From: JANWHQ01 sp963775275
GTDB taxonomy: Bacteria > Pseudomonadota > Alphaproteobacteria > Caulobacterales > Caulobacteraceae
DNA: 64,000 nucleotides
Assembly (NCBI GenBank): GCA_963775275.1
Contig: CAVZII010000005.1
Location: 3,348,001 to 3,412,000 of the forward strand
Direction: 5' to 3'
The position numbers and the translations under genes are program-made. The notes beneath the pieces were generated by a model. The model was not told where the DNA came from, did no database searches, and saw nothing but the letters and a program-made list of their open reading frames with translations. The first letter of the stretch is position 1, and each line of letters opens with the position of its first letter. Shown piece after piece: positions 11,206-19,661 of this stretch.

Positions 11206-12228
11206 CTAGGCCGGCTCGAACCGGCGGGGAGCCAGGCCGGCTGGCGCCTCGACAGCCTCCAGCGCACGCTCGATGACGTCGATCCCGGCGCCGGGCCGGA
11301 TCGCCTCGACCGTCAGGATGCGCCGCCAGGCGCGCGCGCCCGGCTGGCCGTGGAACAGGCCGAGCAAGTGTCGCGTCATGGCCGCGAGGCGAACGCCGCC
11401 TGCGAGCTGGCGCTCCACATAGGGCAGGAAGGCGCGCACGGCGGCCGCCGGGCCGACATCCGGGGCGGGCTCGCCGAAGATCCGCCGGTCCGCGGCGCCG
11501 AGGATTCCGGGGTCGTGGTAGGCGGCGCGGCCGAGCATCACGCCGTCCAGGCCCATGGCCAGGTGCGCCTCGGCCTCGTCCAGCGAGCCGATCCCGCCGT
11601 TGACCACGATGCTCAGCCCGGGCCGCTCGCGCTTGAGCCGGTAAACGAGCGGGTAGTCGAGCGGCGGGATGTCGCGGTTCTCCTTGGGGCTGAGACCCTG
11701 GAGCCAGGCCTTGCGGGCATGGACCGCGAAGACCTCGACGCCGGACTGGACGCACAGGTCCACAAGGCGAAAGAGGCTCTCTTCCGGATCCTGGTCATCG
11801 ACGCCCAGGCGGCACTTCACGGTCGCGGGGACGCGCACCGCAGCCTTGATCGCCGCCATGCACTCGGCCACCAACTCGGGCTCCTTCATCAGGCAAGCGC
11901 CGAAGCGGCCGCTCTGTACGCGGTCCGACGGGCAGCCGACGTTGAGGTTGATCTCGTCGTAGCCGAGGTCCTCGCCGATGCGGGCCGCCAGGGCCAGCTC
12001 GTCCGGATCGGCGCCGCCGAGCTGCAGCGCCACCGGATGTTCGCAAGGATCGAAGCCGAGCAGACGCTCGCGATCGCCATGGACCACCGCCGCCGAGGTC
12101 AGCATCTCGGTGTAGAGCCGCGCGCGCGCGGAGAGGCCCCGGTGGAACGCCCGGCAGTGCCGGTCCGTCCAGTCCATCATAGGCGCACAGCACAATCTAT
12201 GTGATTGATTTTGCAGCTGTTTTTCCAT
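11206..12228 (-). CDS. dusA: tRNA-dihydrouridine synthase A
   Basis: 340 aa. It reduces specific uridines in the tRNA D-loop using FMN and NADPH. The N-terminus MEKQLQNQSHRLCCAPMMDW is followed by TDRHCRAFHRGL, as in DusA. The catalytic Cys is in INLNVGCPSDRVQSG, followed by GRFGACLMKEPEL. VKCRLGVDD, FAVHARKAWLQGLSPKENR and SIVVNGGIGS are FMN-barrel motifs. The start at 12228 matches the family N-terminus; the frame stays open to 12318, but that extension runs toward the IS3 remnant and has no family similarity. It converges with the protease gene, leaving 21 bp between stops. Confidence 0.95.
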   Translation of the reverse strand: MEKQLQNQSHRLCCAPMMDWTDRHCRAFHRGLSARARLYTEMLTSAAVVHGDRERLLGFDPCEHPVALQLGGADPDELALAARIGEDLGYDEINLNVGCPSDRVQSGRFGACLMKEPELVAECMAAIKAAVRVPATVKCRLGVDDQDPEESLFRLVDLCVQSGVEVFAVHARKAWLQGLSPKENRDIPPLDYPLVYRLKRERPGLSIVVNGGIGSLDEAEAHLAMGLDGVMLGRAAYHDPGILGAADRRIFGEPAPDVGPAAAVRAFLPYVERQLAGGVRLAAMTRHLLGLFHGQPGARAWRRILTVEAIRPGAGIDVIERALEAVEAPAGLAPRRFEPA

Positions 12229-12349
12229 ATACTTCAAATCGTTGGGCCGTGGCGTGTACACCGATCTTGCGACGGAGCACGACGTTTTTCGCCATGGTTT
12301 TCGGCTGTCACTGTACACATGGAGGACACGAAATTGGCGACGTTCGTGA

Positions 12350-12748
12350 AGCTCCCGTCAGGCCGCTTGCCCTTGTAGCGATAGCTCGACCGCTCCGCCT
12401 TCAGCGCCGCACAGGCGCGCCGGATGCTGACCTGCCAGGCCGTTCGCAGATGATCCACGAGCTGGCGGCGCCGGGCAGGCCTCCGAGCTTTCGGCGGATC
12501 ACGTCCTGCAGCATCTCCTTGTCCGGCGACAGGTCCGCCACGATCCGCTTCAGCCGGCCGTTCTCCTCCTCGAGTTGCTTGAGCCGCTTCATCTCCGGCG
12601 TCATCAGCCCGCCGTATGTCTTGCGCCGGACGTAGAACGTCGCCTCCGAGATCCCGGCCTTGCGGCAGACCTCCCCGATCGGCGTCCCCTCTTCAGCCTG
12701 ACGCAGGATGAAGGCCGCCTGCGCCTCCGTGACCTTCGACCGCTTCAT
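12350..12748 (-). mobile_element. IS3-family insertion sequence remnant (orfA plus truncated orfB)
   Basis: orfA (ATG at 12748 to stop at 12401, 115 aa) begins MKRSKVTEAQAAFILRQAEE with a helix-turn-helix (GEVCRKAGISEATFYVRRK) and a leucine-zipper-like region (MKRLKQLEEENGRLKRIVAD), as in IS3-group OrfA. In another frame the start of orfB is visible (VDHLRTAWQVSIRRACAAL, then SSYRYKGKRPDG). It breaks off near 12357, before any of the DDE catalytic residues. The element therefore cannot transpose by itself. No flanking terminal inverted repeats were identified. It lies at the boundary between the dusA region and the lower-GC TonB/Tat module, so it may mark how that module arrived. Confidence 0.8.
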
Positions 12749-12991
12749 GGTCTTCCCTCGTCCTCCGGCCCTTGCCGCAAAACGAGAAAATTCCAGCTCG
12801 GATCGGTCCAGTTTCCGGGAAGCAGGTCGCCTTCTGCGCAGGCTGCAACGAAAATTCCCCGCTTTCGTTGGGGTCGTTTCTGGCGGACGCGGTGAAAGGT
12901 ACGAATATTCTTGACCCGCTACAATCGCCCCATATCGTGTGGCCGGCTCAGTGACCAAGAAGCCCTAAATCACCGAGCGAGGGAGGGGATT
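12749..12991. other. Intergenic region between IS3 remnant and TonB receptor
   Basis: About 240 bp with no gene. It probably holds the right part of the decayed IS and the promoter of the TonB-receptor module. GGGAGGGG at 12981-12988 is the receptor's ribosome binding site. I could not identify an IS end. Confidence 0.4.
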
Positions 12992-15427
12992 ATGCCCACT
13001 GAGTTTAGCAACCCTATCGAGGTGCGCGGGAACGTTCGGCAGCGCTGTCTTGCTGCGCTTGTTTGCACGACGGCGCTGATGTCTGCGTCACAAGCGCTGG
13101 CGCAGACCACCGCTCCGTCATCCCAGAGCACCGGCGCTTCATCTCAGAACACGGCCGCATCCGGCGATCGCGTTCAGGAGATCGTCGTCACAGCGGAGTT
13201 CCGCAAAGAAAACCTTCAAAATACGCCGATCGCGATTACATCGATCAACTCCCGCATGCTTGAGGCGCGCGGCCAGACCAATATCACGCAGGTCGCGGCA
13301 CAGGCGCCCAATGTGAGCTTGCGGCCCGCCGGTTCGTCCTTGGGTAATACACTCGTGGCGTATATTCGTGGAGTCGGGCAGGGCGACTTCAATTATGCGC
13401 TCGAACCTGGCGTCGGCATCTATATCGACGATATCTATTTCGCCACGGCCACTGGCGCGGAGTTCAACCTGCTCGATCTGGATCGAGTGGAAATCCTCCG
13501 CGGCCCGCAAGGCACGCTCGCCGGCAAGAATTCTATCGGCGGCGCGATCAAGCTCTACTCGAAAGAGCCAGACGGCAACGGCGGCGGCTATGTCGAGGGC
13601 TCCTACGGTTCGGACAATCTGATCCAAGGCAAGGCCGCGGCCGATTTCACGATCGTTCCCGACAAGCTGTTCGCCCGTGCGTCGCTGGTGTCGCGGCACC
13701 AGGATGGCTACGTCACGATGCTCGACTACAAGTGCGCGCATCCGGGCCCGATCGACACCGGCGTGGCAGGGTTGGGCACGATCCCCAACAACCTTCCCAC
13801 TCTCGTTCACGATCCCAGTTGCGAGATCGGCAAGGCAGGCGGCGTCATGTATACCGCGGGCCGTGTCGCGCTGCGCTACAATCCTGACACTCGCCTGGAC
13901 GTCAACCTGTCCGCCGACTTCGATAGCGACAATTCCGAAGTGCAGCCCGCAGTGCTGAAGATCGCGAGCTACCCAAACAGGACCCCTCCCATCAACGGCG
14001 TCCCTTTCGGGCCATGGTTCATTACCGGGCAGAAGTATACGACGTATGCCAACTCCGCGGATTTCGATACAGCCTACGGTCCGTACTATGACCCCACAGT
14101 CAGCAAGATGCAGCAATGGGGGGTGTCCGCGAAGGTTCAATACAACTTCACAGACAAACTGCAGTTCACGTCCATAACATCCTACCGCCGCTACACCTCG
14201 AAATTCGGTGACATTGCCGACGGCTCGCCAGTCAGCGTTGCTTTACAGTTCCACACGCTGAAATATCACCAGTTCACGCAGGAAGTGCGGCTGAACGATA
14301 CCGTTTGGGACGGTCTGTTGGACTTCACCGTGGGCGGTTTCTATTTTAAAGGCTATGGCAGGCAGTCCGGACGGATCGATCTCAGCTATAGCAATCTCGA
14401 CTTTCTCTCTGACAACTCGATCCCATCGGAAAGCGTTGCGGGCTTCGTGAATGCGGCGCTCCATCCCACATCGAAGCTGACGATCGACGGCGGTCTTCGC
14501 TATTCAAGCGACAAGAAGAGCTACACTTTCGGGCGTATTGCCCCGGATCACAGCGGACCTGCGCCCATAGTTGGCGGTCTCAACGGCGTTGTCGGCAACT
14601 TCGAGCATTCGCGGCTCGATTACCGCGTCGCAATAGACTACAACTGGACGCGCAACTTAATGACGTACGCCCAGGTCTCGACCGGCTTCAAGGGGGGCGG
14701 CATTAATCCACGACCCTTCATTCCTGCGCAGGTCGTATCGTTCGCACCGGAGACGCTGACAGCATACGAAATCGGCGCCAAGACCGAATTCTTTGATCAT
14801 CGCCTGCGGCTTAATACGGCGGCGTTCTACAATAAATATGATAATATTCAGCTTACCGTCTTTTCCTGCCCCCAATACTCACCATCACCGACGTTTCCAT
14901 GCTTCGCGCCGCTCAATGCCGGCAGCGCCGACGTCGATGGCGCTGAAGTCGAACTGAGCGCGTATCCGACGCAGGGACTGGAACTCGACGGCAGCCTTAG
15001 CTACCTGCATTTCAAGTATACGAACATCTCGCCAAATGTCGGCATTCCAGGAGTACGCGGAGTGCAGATGGGCATGGTGCCGCCTTACACGCCCTCGTGG
15101 AAGGCGAGCTTCGGGATCCAGTATGCAATCGACTTGGGTCAGGGTGTCGGCTCGCTCACGCCGCGCGTGGACGTCGACTATGAGGACGCAGTGTACGGCA
15201 ACGCGACCAATGCGCCGACGAACCGCATCCCATCCCGCACGGTCGCCAACGCGCGGCTTACGTACCGCACGCCCGGCGACAATTGGGAGCTGGCGCTCGA
15301 GGTCAACAACCTGACCGACAAGTACTATGCGCGCACGATCGACGATAGCCTCGCGACCGCCGGCTATGTCTCGATGGGGCCGGCCCGTCCGCGTGAGTGG
15401 CTGGTGTCGTTCCGACGCAATTTCTGA
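12992..15427 (+). CDS. TonB-dependent outer-membrane receptor
   Basis: 811 aa. The signal peptide ends in MSASQALAQ (about residue 38). A Ser/Thr/Gln-rich linker precedes a TonB-box-like EIVVTAEFRKENLQN. The plug domain carries PNVSLRPAGSS, AYIRGVGQGDFNY, VGIYIDDIYFATA and VEILRGPQGTLAGKNSIGGA, all hallmarks of Sphingomonad/Caulobacter receptors. A 22-strand barrel follows, ending PREWLVSFRRNF with the terminal aromatic residue. It imports a bulky substrate using TonB energy. The gene uses more A/T-ending codons than its neighbours. Its location just upstream of the exported amidohydrolase, TPP enzyme and cytochrome suggests it admits their substrate, likely not iron; this is an inference. 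Confidence 0.93.
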   Translation: MPTEFSNPIEVRGNVRQRCLAALVCTTALMSASQALAQTTAPSSQSTGASSQNTAASGDRVQEIVVTAEFRKENLQNTPIAITSINSRMLEARGQTNITQVAAQAPNVSLRPAGSSLGNTLVAYIRGVGQGDFNYALEPGVGIYIDDIYFATATGAEFNLLDLDRVEILRGPQGTLAGKNSIGGAIKLYSKEPDGNGGGYVEGSYGSDNLIQGKAAADFTIVPDKLFARASLVSRHQDGYVTMLDYKCAHPGPIDTGVAGLGTIPNNLPTLVHDPSCEIGKAGGVMYTAGRVALRYNPDTRLDVNLSADFDSDNSEVQPAVLKIASYPNRTPPINGVPFGPWFITGQKYTTYANSADFDTAYGPYYDPTVSKMQQWGVSAKVQYNFTDKLQFTSITSYRRYTSKFGDIADGSPVSVALQFHTLKYHQFTQEVRLNDTVWDGLLDFTVGGFYFKGYGRQSGRIDLSYSNLDFLSDNSIPSESVAGFVNAALHPTSKLTIDGGLRYSSDKKSYTFGRIAPDHSGPAPIVGGLNGVVGNFEHSRLDYRVAIDYNWTRNLMTYAQVSTGFKGGGINPRPFIPAQVVSFAPETLTAYEIGAKTEFFDHRLRLNTAAFYNKYDNIQLTVFSCPQYSPSPTFPCFAPLNAGSADVDGAEVELSAYPTQGLELDGSLSYLHFKYTNISPNVGIPGVRGVQMGMVPPYTPSWKASFGIQYAIDLGQGVGSLTPRVDVDYEDAVYGNATNAPTNRIPSRTVANARLTYRTPGDNWELALEVNNLTDKYYARTIDDSLATAGYVSMGPARPREWLVSFRRNF

Positions 15428-15591
15428 CGGGTTTGCTCTGACGGCTTTTCAGTCCACGTCTTCAGTTGCGGTTCGCCGGCCGTCGATGTTCCGGGGTGCG
15501 GAACTCCTGTGTCGTATTTTCGGATCGGCTGAGGTGAGTTCGCACCGGGTCTTGAAATGCGAGATTCAGGAAAGCCGGGGAGGGGCGCCAT

Positions 15592-16716
15592 ATGGGAATG
15601 ACGCGTAGAACGCTGCTGTCCTCAAGCGGAACCCTCGCGGCGGCCACTGTCCTGCCAGCCGGCGCGGGCGCCAGCGCGCTGAAAGGCCCGGCGCCGATGA
15701 GACGGATCGCGATCGAGGAAGCTTGGTCGATTCCCGAGCAACTCCAGGCCCTGGGCGCAGTGAGCGAGGGCGATTGGAACAATCTCGATGTGGAAAATGT
15801 GAGGCTGCTCGGCCACGGCAAGGGGCCTCTCGCCGCCAATCTTCTCGATGTCGAGCGCCGGCTGGCCGAGATGGATCGGCTTGGCATCGACATGCACCTG
15901 CTTTCGCTCACGTCGCCTGGAGTTCAGCTTTTCGAGACCGGGACGGCGGTCGACCTGGCTCAACTCGCCAACGACCGACTGGCTGAAGTGGTCGCCGCAA
16001 ACCCGACGCGTTTCGGAGGGCTGGCGAGCTTCGCACCTCAGGATCCCGCCCGGGCGGCGAAGGAAATGGAGCGGGCGATCAAAACGCTGAAGTTGAACGG
16101 CTTCATCGTGAACTCGCACACCAATGACGAATATCTCGATGAGCCGAAATTCTGGCCGATCCTGGAGGCCGCGGAAGCGCTGGGGCGTCCGATCTATTTG
16201 CATCCGCGTTGTCCGTCGGACGGTATGGCGGCTCCCTTCCGCGACTATCGCATGCGGGCGGCGATCTGGGGCTTTCAGGCGGAAACCGGCGTCCACGCGA
16301 TGCGGCTGATGCTGAGTGGTGTGTTCGATCGCTTTCCCAACCTACAGATCGTTCTTGGCCACATGGGGGAGAACATTCCGTTTCATCTCTGGCGCAGCGA
16401 CAACTGGTATAACAAACGCGCCAACGTCTATCCCTCCAAACTGTCGCCTTCGGAAGTAATGAAGCGCAACTTCCACATCACGACCAGCGGCGTCGAACAT
16501 GGTCCGGCGTTGCGGTATGCGATCGAGGTCTTGGGACCCGATCGGATCATGTGGGCGATCGATTATCCCTACGAAGAAATGGCGCCGGCGGTGACATTCA
16601 TGAATGAGGTGAAGATCCCGGAAGCGCAGCGGGCTGCGATCTATTATCGCAACACGGAACGGCTGTTCCATGTGGCGTCTGCCGATAGCGGAACCGGCCG
16701 GACGTTACGCCAATGA
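15592..16716 (+). CDS. Tat-exported amidohydrolase-2 family protein (decarboxylase/hydrolase-like)
   Basis: 374 aa. The N-terminus MTRRTLLSSSGTLAAATVLP is a twin-arginine signal, so the folded enzyme is probably exported. The TIM-barrel matches the amidohydrolase-2 family that includes gamma-resorcylate and 5-carboxyvanillate decarboxylases. Metal-site residues in view: the first strand IAIEEAW, His in PIYLHPRCP, His in VLGHMGE and Asp in IMWAIDYPYE. The first strand has E-E-A where the characterised decarboxylases have E-x-H, so one metal ligand is missing. A ribosome site GGGGAGGGG precedes the ATG. It follows the TonB receptor by 164 bp and precedes the TPP enzyme by 55 bp on the same strand. 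The substrate is probably an aromatic acid or lactone, but this is not provable here. Confidence 0.82.
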   Translation: MGMTRRTLLSSSGTLAAATVLPAGAGASALKGPAPMRRIAIEEAWSIPEQLQALGAVSEGDWNNLDVENVRLLGHGKGPLAANLLDVERRLAEMDRLGIDMHLLSLTSPGVQLFETGTAVDLAQLANDRLAEVVAANPTRFGGLASFAPQDPARAAKEMERAIKTLKLNGFIVNSHTNDEYLDEPKFWPILEAAEALGRPIYLHPRCPSDGMAAPFRDYRMRAAIWGFQAETGVHAMRLMLSGVFDRFPNLQIVLGHMGENIPFHLWRSDNWYNKRANVYPSKLSPSEVMKRNFHITTSGVEHGPALRYAIEVLGPDRIMWAIDYPYEEMAPAVTFMNEVKIPEAQRAAIYYRNTERLFHVASADSGTGRTLRQ

Positions 16717-16771
16717 CCGAACTTCGCCGGGCAAATTCATGGGCCTGGCGTGAAAGCCGCGGAGAAGGGCG

Positions 16772-18700
16772 ATGGTCGACAGCCGCGAGCCGAGACAGCG
16801 GGTGAAGAATCCGGGTCGTCGTGGATTTCTCAAAGGCACGACGCTTGCCGGGACGGTGGCGTTGGCGTCGTCCTTCGGCGCGCCCTTGATCGCTGCCGGC
16901 AACGCAGAGGCCCAGACCTCGAAGCCTCCGCTGCGGCCTTCCCGATCGGACGAGGGGCTTGGGCCACATCCCGAAGACCGTGGGCCGCTGTCGAGCGCCG
17001 GCAGCGACTACATGATCGACGTCCTTCGCAGTCTCGGCGTTGATCATGTCGCCTTTGTCCCGGGTGACACATTCCGCGGGCTCCACGAGTCGCTCGTCAA
17101 TTATGGCCTGCTGACGGAACCGAAGATGACCTATTCGGCGGTCAATCACGAAGAGGTCGCGGTCGCCTTCTGCCACGGCTATGCCAAGGTCGAGGGCAAG
17201 GCGATGGCTTGCTTCGTGCACGCCGCGGTCGGGTTGCAGCACGCGTCGATGGCGCTCTACAACGCATGGGCGGACCGCGTGCCCGTCATCTGCCTGGTCG
17301 GCGCCCGGGTCTATTCCGCAGAGCGTGGCATCTACGTCGACTGGGTTCATTCGGTGTTCGACGGACCTTCGCTGGTCCGCGACTTCACCAAATGGGACAA
17401 CACTCCGCTGACGCTCGAGGACTTCGGCGACGCGACCGTTCGGGCTTACAAGTTCGCCACGACGCCGCCCGCCGGACCGGTCGTGTTGCAGGTCGACATG
17501 ACGCTTCAAGAGAACCCTATTCCCGGAGATACGCCGCCGCCAATTCCGCATCTGCCGTATTCGACGCCTCCGTCCGGCGACGACGCTGCAGTCGCCGAGG
17601 TGGCCAAGTTGCTGATACAGGCGGAGAGCCCGGTAATCGCTGCTGATCGCGCTGCACGCACGCCCAAAGGCCTGGCGCTAATGATCGAGTTGGCGGAGGC
17701 GTTGCAGTGCGCGGTCGTCGATTCCTATGCACGGTCCAATTTTCCGTGGCGCCATCCGCTGAACCAGAGTTCGCGCCAGGGCGCAGCGGTGGCCGAAGCC
17801 GATCTCGTGCTCGGTCTGGAGATGACCGATTTCCATGGCCTGATCGGCCCGCTTCGGAAATCGGTGAAGACCGTTTCGATCACCTCCCAAGACCTCTACA
17901 TGAAGTCCAACTACGGCGATTATCAGCACTTTTCCGCCGTCGACATAGCAGTGGAGGCGGATGCCGAGGCCACTCTGCCGGCCCTGATCGAAGCCGTGCG
18001 GCGCCTGACGCCCAGCGCGCGTAAATCAGCGTTTGAGGCGCGAGGCGGGCGATTGGCCGAAGCCCACCAAGCTGCGCTGCAGGCATCGCGCGAGGCGGCC
18101 GCGGTTGGTTGGGACGAGCGGCCGATTTCCGTGCCCCGGCTCTGCCAAGAACTCTATGGCCAGATCAAGGACGAAGACTGGGCGCTGGTTAGCGGAACCG
18201 TGTTCCAAAGCTATTGGCCCCAACGGCTTTGGCGCGCCGACAAGCACTACCAGTATATCGGCGACGCGGGCGCCTATGGCCTCGGCTATTTGCCAGGGGC
18301 GGCGCTGGGAGCCGCCACGGCGCATGCGAAACATGGGCGGCTTCCGGTCGCCATCGGCGGCGACGGCGATTTCATGTTCTCGCCCGCGGTCATGTGGGCG
18401 GCTGCGCACAATCGCATCCCGCTCCTATACATAATCCATAACAACAGAGCTTACTTCAACGAGATCATGGCGCTGCAGCGCATCGCCAATCGCCGGGGCC
18501 GCGGCATCGACCGAACTGGGATTGGCAATGATCTCACCCAGCCGGTTATCGACTATGCCGCACTGGCCAAGAGCATGGGGGTTGCTGCGTTCGGACCGGT
18601 GACCGACCCGAAACAGCTGGCAGCGGTGTTCAAGCAAGCAATCGCCGTCGTGAAGAGGGGCGAGCCCGCCCTTGTCGATGTGGTTGCACAGGGGCGCTGA
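16772..18700 (+). CDS. Tat-exported thiamine-pyrophosphate-dependent enzyme (acetolactate-synthase-like)
   Basis: 642 aa. Residues 1-48 form a clear twin-arginine signal (NPGRRGFLKGTTLAG, ending GNAEAQ). Three TPP-enzyme domains follow: an N domain with the catalytic Glu in YSAVNHEEVAVAF (residue 127 or 128), a middle domain, and a C domain with the TPP/Mg motif starting GGDGDFMFS (Asp531) and ending IIHNN (about 557-558). Family members cleave or join C-C bonds next to a carbonyl (2-oxoacid decarboxylases, acetolactate synthase, oxidases). An exported member is unusual, and the Tat route fits a protein folded around TPP in the cytoplasm. GGAGAAGGG precedes the ATG. The cytochrome c gene follows after 8 bases, suggesting the reaction may pass electrons to it (inference). 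Confidence 0.85.
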   Translation: MVDSREPRQRVKNPGRRGFLKGTTLAGTVALASSFGAPLIAAGNAEAQTSKPPLRPSRSDEGLGPHPEDRGPLSSAGSDYMIDVLRSLGVDHVAFVPGDTFRGLHESLVNYGLLTEPKMTYSAVNHEEVAVAFCHGYAKVEGKAMACFVHAAVGLQHASMALYNAWADRVPVICLVGARVYSAERGIYVDWVHSVFDGPSLVRDFTKWDNTPLTLEDFGDATVRAYKFATTPPAGPVVLQVDMTLQENPIPGDTPPPIPHLPYSTPPSGDDAAVAEVAKLLIQAESPVIAADRAARTPKGLALMIELAEALQCAVVDSYARSNFPWRHPLNQSSRQGAAVAEADLVLGLEMTDFHGLIGPLRKSVKTVSITSQDLYMKSNYGDYQHFSAVDIAVEADAEATLPALIEAVRRLTPSARKSAFEARGGRLAEAHQAALQASREAAAVGWDERPISVPRLCQELYGQIKDEDWALVSGTVFQSYWPQRLWRADKHYQYIGDAGAYGLGYLPGAALGAATAHAKHGRLPVAIGGDGDFMFSPAVMWAAAHNRIPLLYIIHNNRAYFNEIMALQRIANRRGRGIDRTGIGNDLTQPVIDYAALAKSMGVAAFGPVTDPKQLAAVFKQAIAVVKRGEPALVDVVAQGR

Positions 18701-18708
18701 AGGTGGAC

Positions 18709-19098
18709 ATGCGCCATCTTGCATCCGGCTTGGGCCTGGCCCTTTGCAGCTCTGCTCTCATCTCGGCAGCTGTGGCTCCGGCGCCCGGCAACGCTGCGAA
18801 CGGCAAGAGCGTCTTTCTGCGCGATCGCTGTTATGCCTGTCACGGCACAGAGGGCGCCGGCGGCGGAATTGCCGGGCCTCGGCTCGCGCCAGATCCGCTG
18901 CCATTCCAAGTCTTCTTGATGCAGCTCCGGCGCCCCGTCAATCGGATGCCGCCTTACAGCGAGAACGTGCTCTCGGACGGGGAGGCTGCGGACATCTACG
19001 CGTACTTGAAGTCCATCCAGCCGGGCCGTCCGGCTGGGCAGATCCCGCTCCTCCATTTGAGCTCAAAGCCACGGCAGGGGGACACCACACCCGGCTAG
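18709..19098 (+). CDS. Periplasmic c-type cytochrome
   Basis: 129 aa. The signal peptide MRHLASGLGLALCSSALISA is followed by a single haem site CYACHG (CxxCH) and a probable distal Met in NRMPPYSENVLSD, with LSDGEAADIYAYLKSI as the C-terminal helix of a class I cytochrome c. It is a small electron carrier or the cytochrome subunit of a periplasmic oxidoreductase. The start at 18709 is chosen because AAGGTGG lies just upstream; a GTG at 18703 is also in frame. It sits 8 bases after the TPP enzyme stop and is almost certainly in the same transcript, which points to an electron-transfer role for the module. Confidence 0.9.
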   Translation: MRHLASGLGLALCSSALISAAVAPAPGNAANGKSVFLRDRCYACHGTEGAGGGIAGPRLAPDPLPFQVFLMQLRRPVNRMPPYSENVLSDGEAADIYAYLKSIQPGRPAGQIPLLHLSSKPRQGDTTPG

Positions 19099-19403
19099 CG
19101 CGGGGCGCATTCAGCGCGGCGCACCCGGTGCGAATGATCCGAAACCCACTAGCAACTTTGCAGTGTCCTTCGCAATTCGCATCGCCGCAAGCGGCGAATC
19201 GGATTGACATAGCGAACGGCGCGCACTTCGTCCCGACCAGGAAGTCATTGACATGCCGCGGTCCATCCGCCCGTATGGTCCTTCGCAGAGCTCTTGCGCA
19301 TCGCCGCCGGTGATGTCGGAAGCGAACGGACAGGAAAGGAAGCGTGGAACGGCAGTGGCCGCCGGCGCTCGCGCGGCCGCAGGCGGTCCGCTAGGATCGC
19401 GCC
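19099..19403. other. 305-bp gap after the cytochrome gene
   Basis: No convincing gene, terminator or repeat was seen. Base composition returns from the lower-GC module to the GC-rich background in this stretch, so it probably contains the right boundary of the module. Confidence 0.35.
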
Positions 19404-19634
19404 ATGCCGACCCGCGCCGCAGAGAGCCAGGACGCCGACCTGCCCCGACCGACGTGCCCCTTCTGCCGCGCGCCGTGGACCGACGCCATGCTCGACGCCT
19501 TCGACGCCATGAGCGTTCCCGGCTCGTGCGCCTGCTGCGCCGACGGACCGACGGTCCTGCACTGGCCGCTGCCGAAGCCGGCGGCCGACCTCTGCTGCGA
19601 GGCTTGCGGGCGGGCGATCTACCAGAAGGCCTAG
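19404..19634 (+). CDS. Cys-rich small protein, putative zinc ribbon (76 aa)
   Basis: 76 aa with Cys pairs at TCPFCRAPW, GSCACCADG and LCCEACGRAIY, a pattern that would bind one or two zinc ions. The C-terminus resembles a short zinc-finger knuckle. It has no signal peptide and is probably cytoplasmic. The function is unknown. The ATG has AGGA about 8 bases upstream (aggatcgcgcc). It converges with the DUF805-DUF4262 gene, 27 bp between stops. Confidence 0.6.
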   Translation: MPTRAAESQDADLPRPTCPFCRAPWTDAMLDAFDAMSVPGSCACCADGPTVLHWPLPKPAADLCCEACGRAIYQKA

Positions 19635-19661
19635 CGGCCCCGGCGACCGGGCGGCCGCGGG

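Noticed and set aside
12229..12318. Longer dusA start at 12318
   Set aside because: The extension has no DusA similarity and runs into the IS3 junction. ATG at 12228 gives the normal N-terminus.
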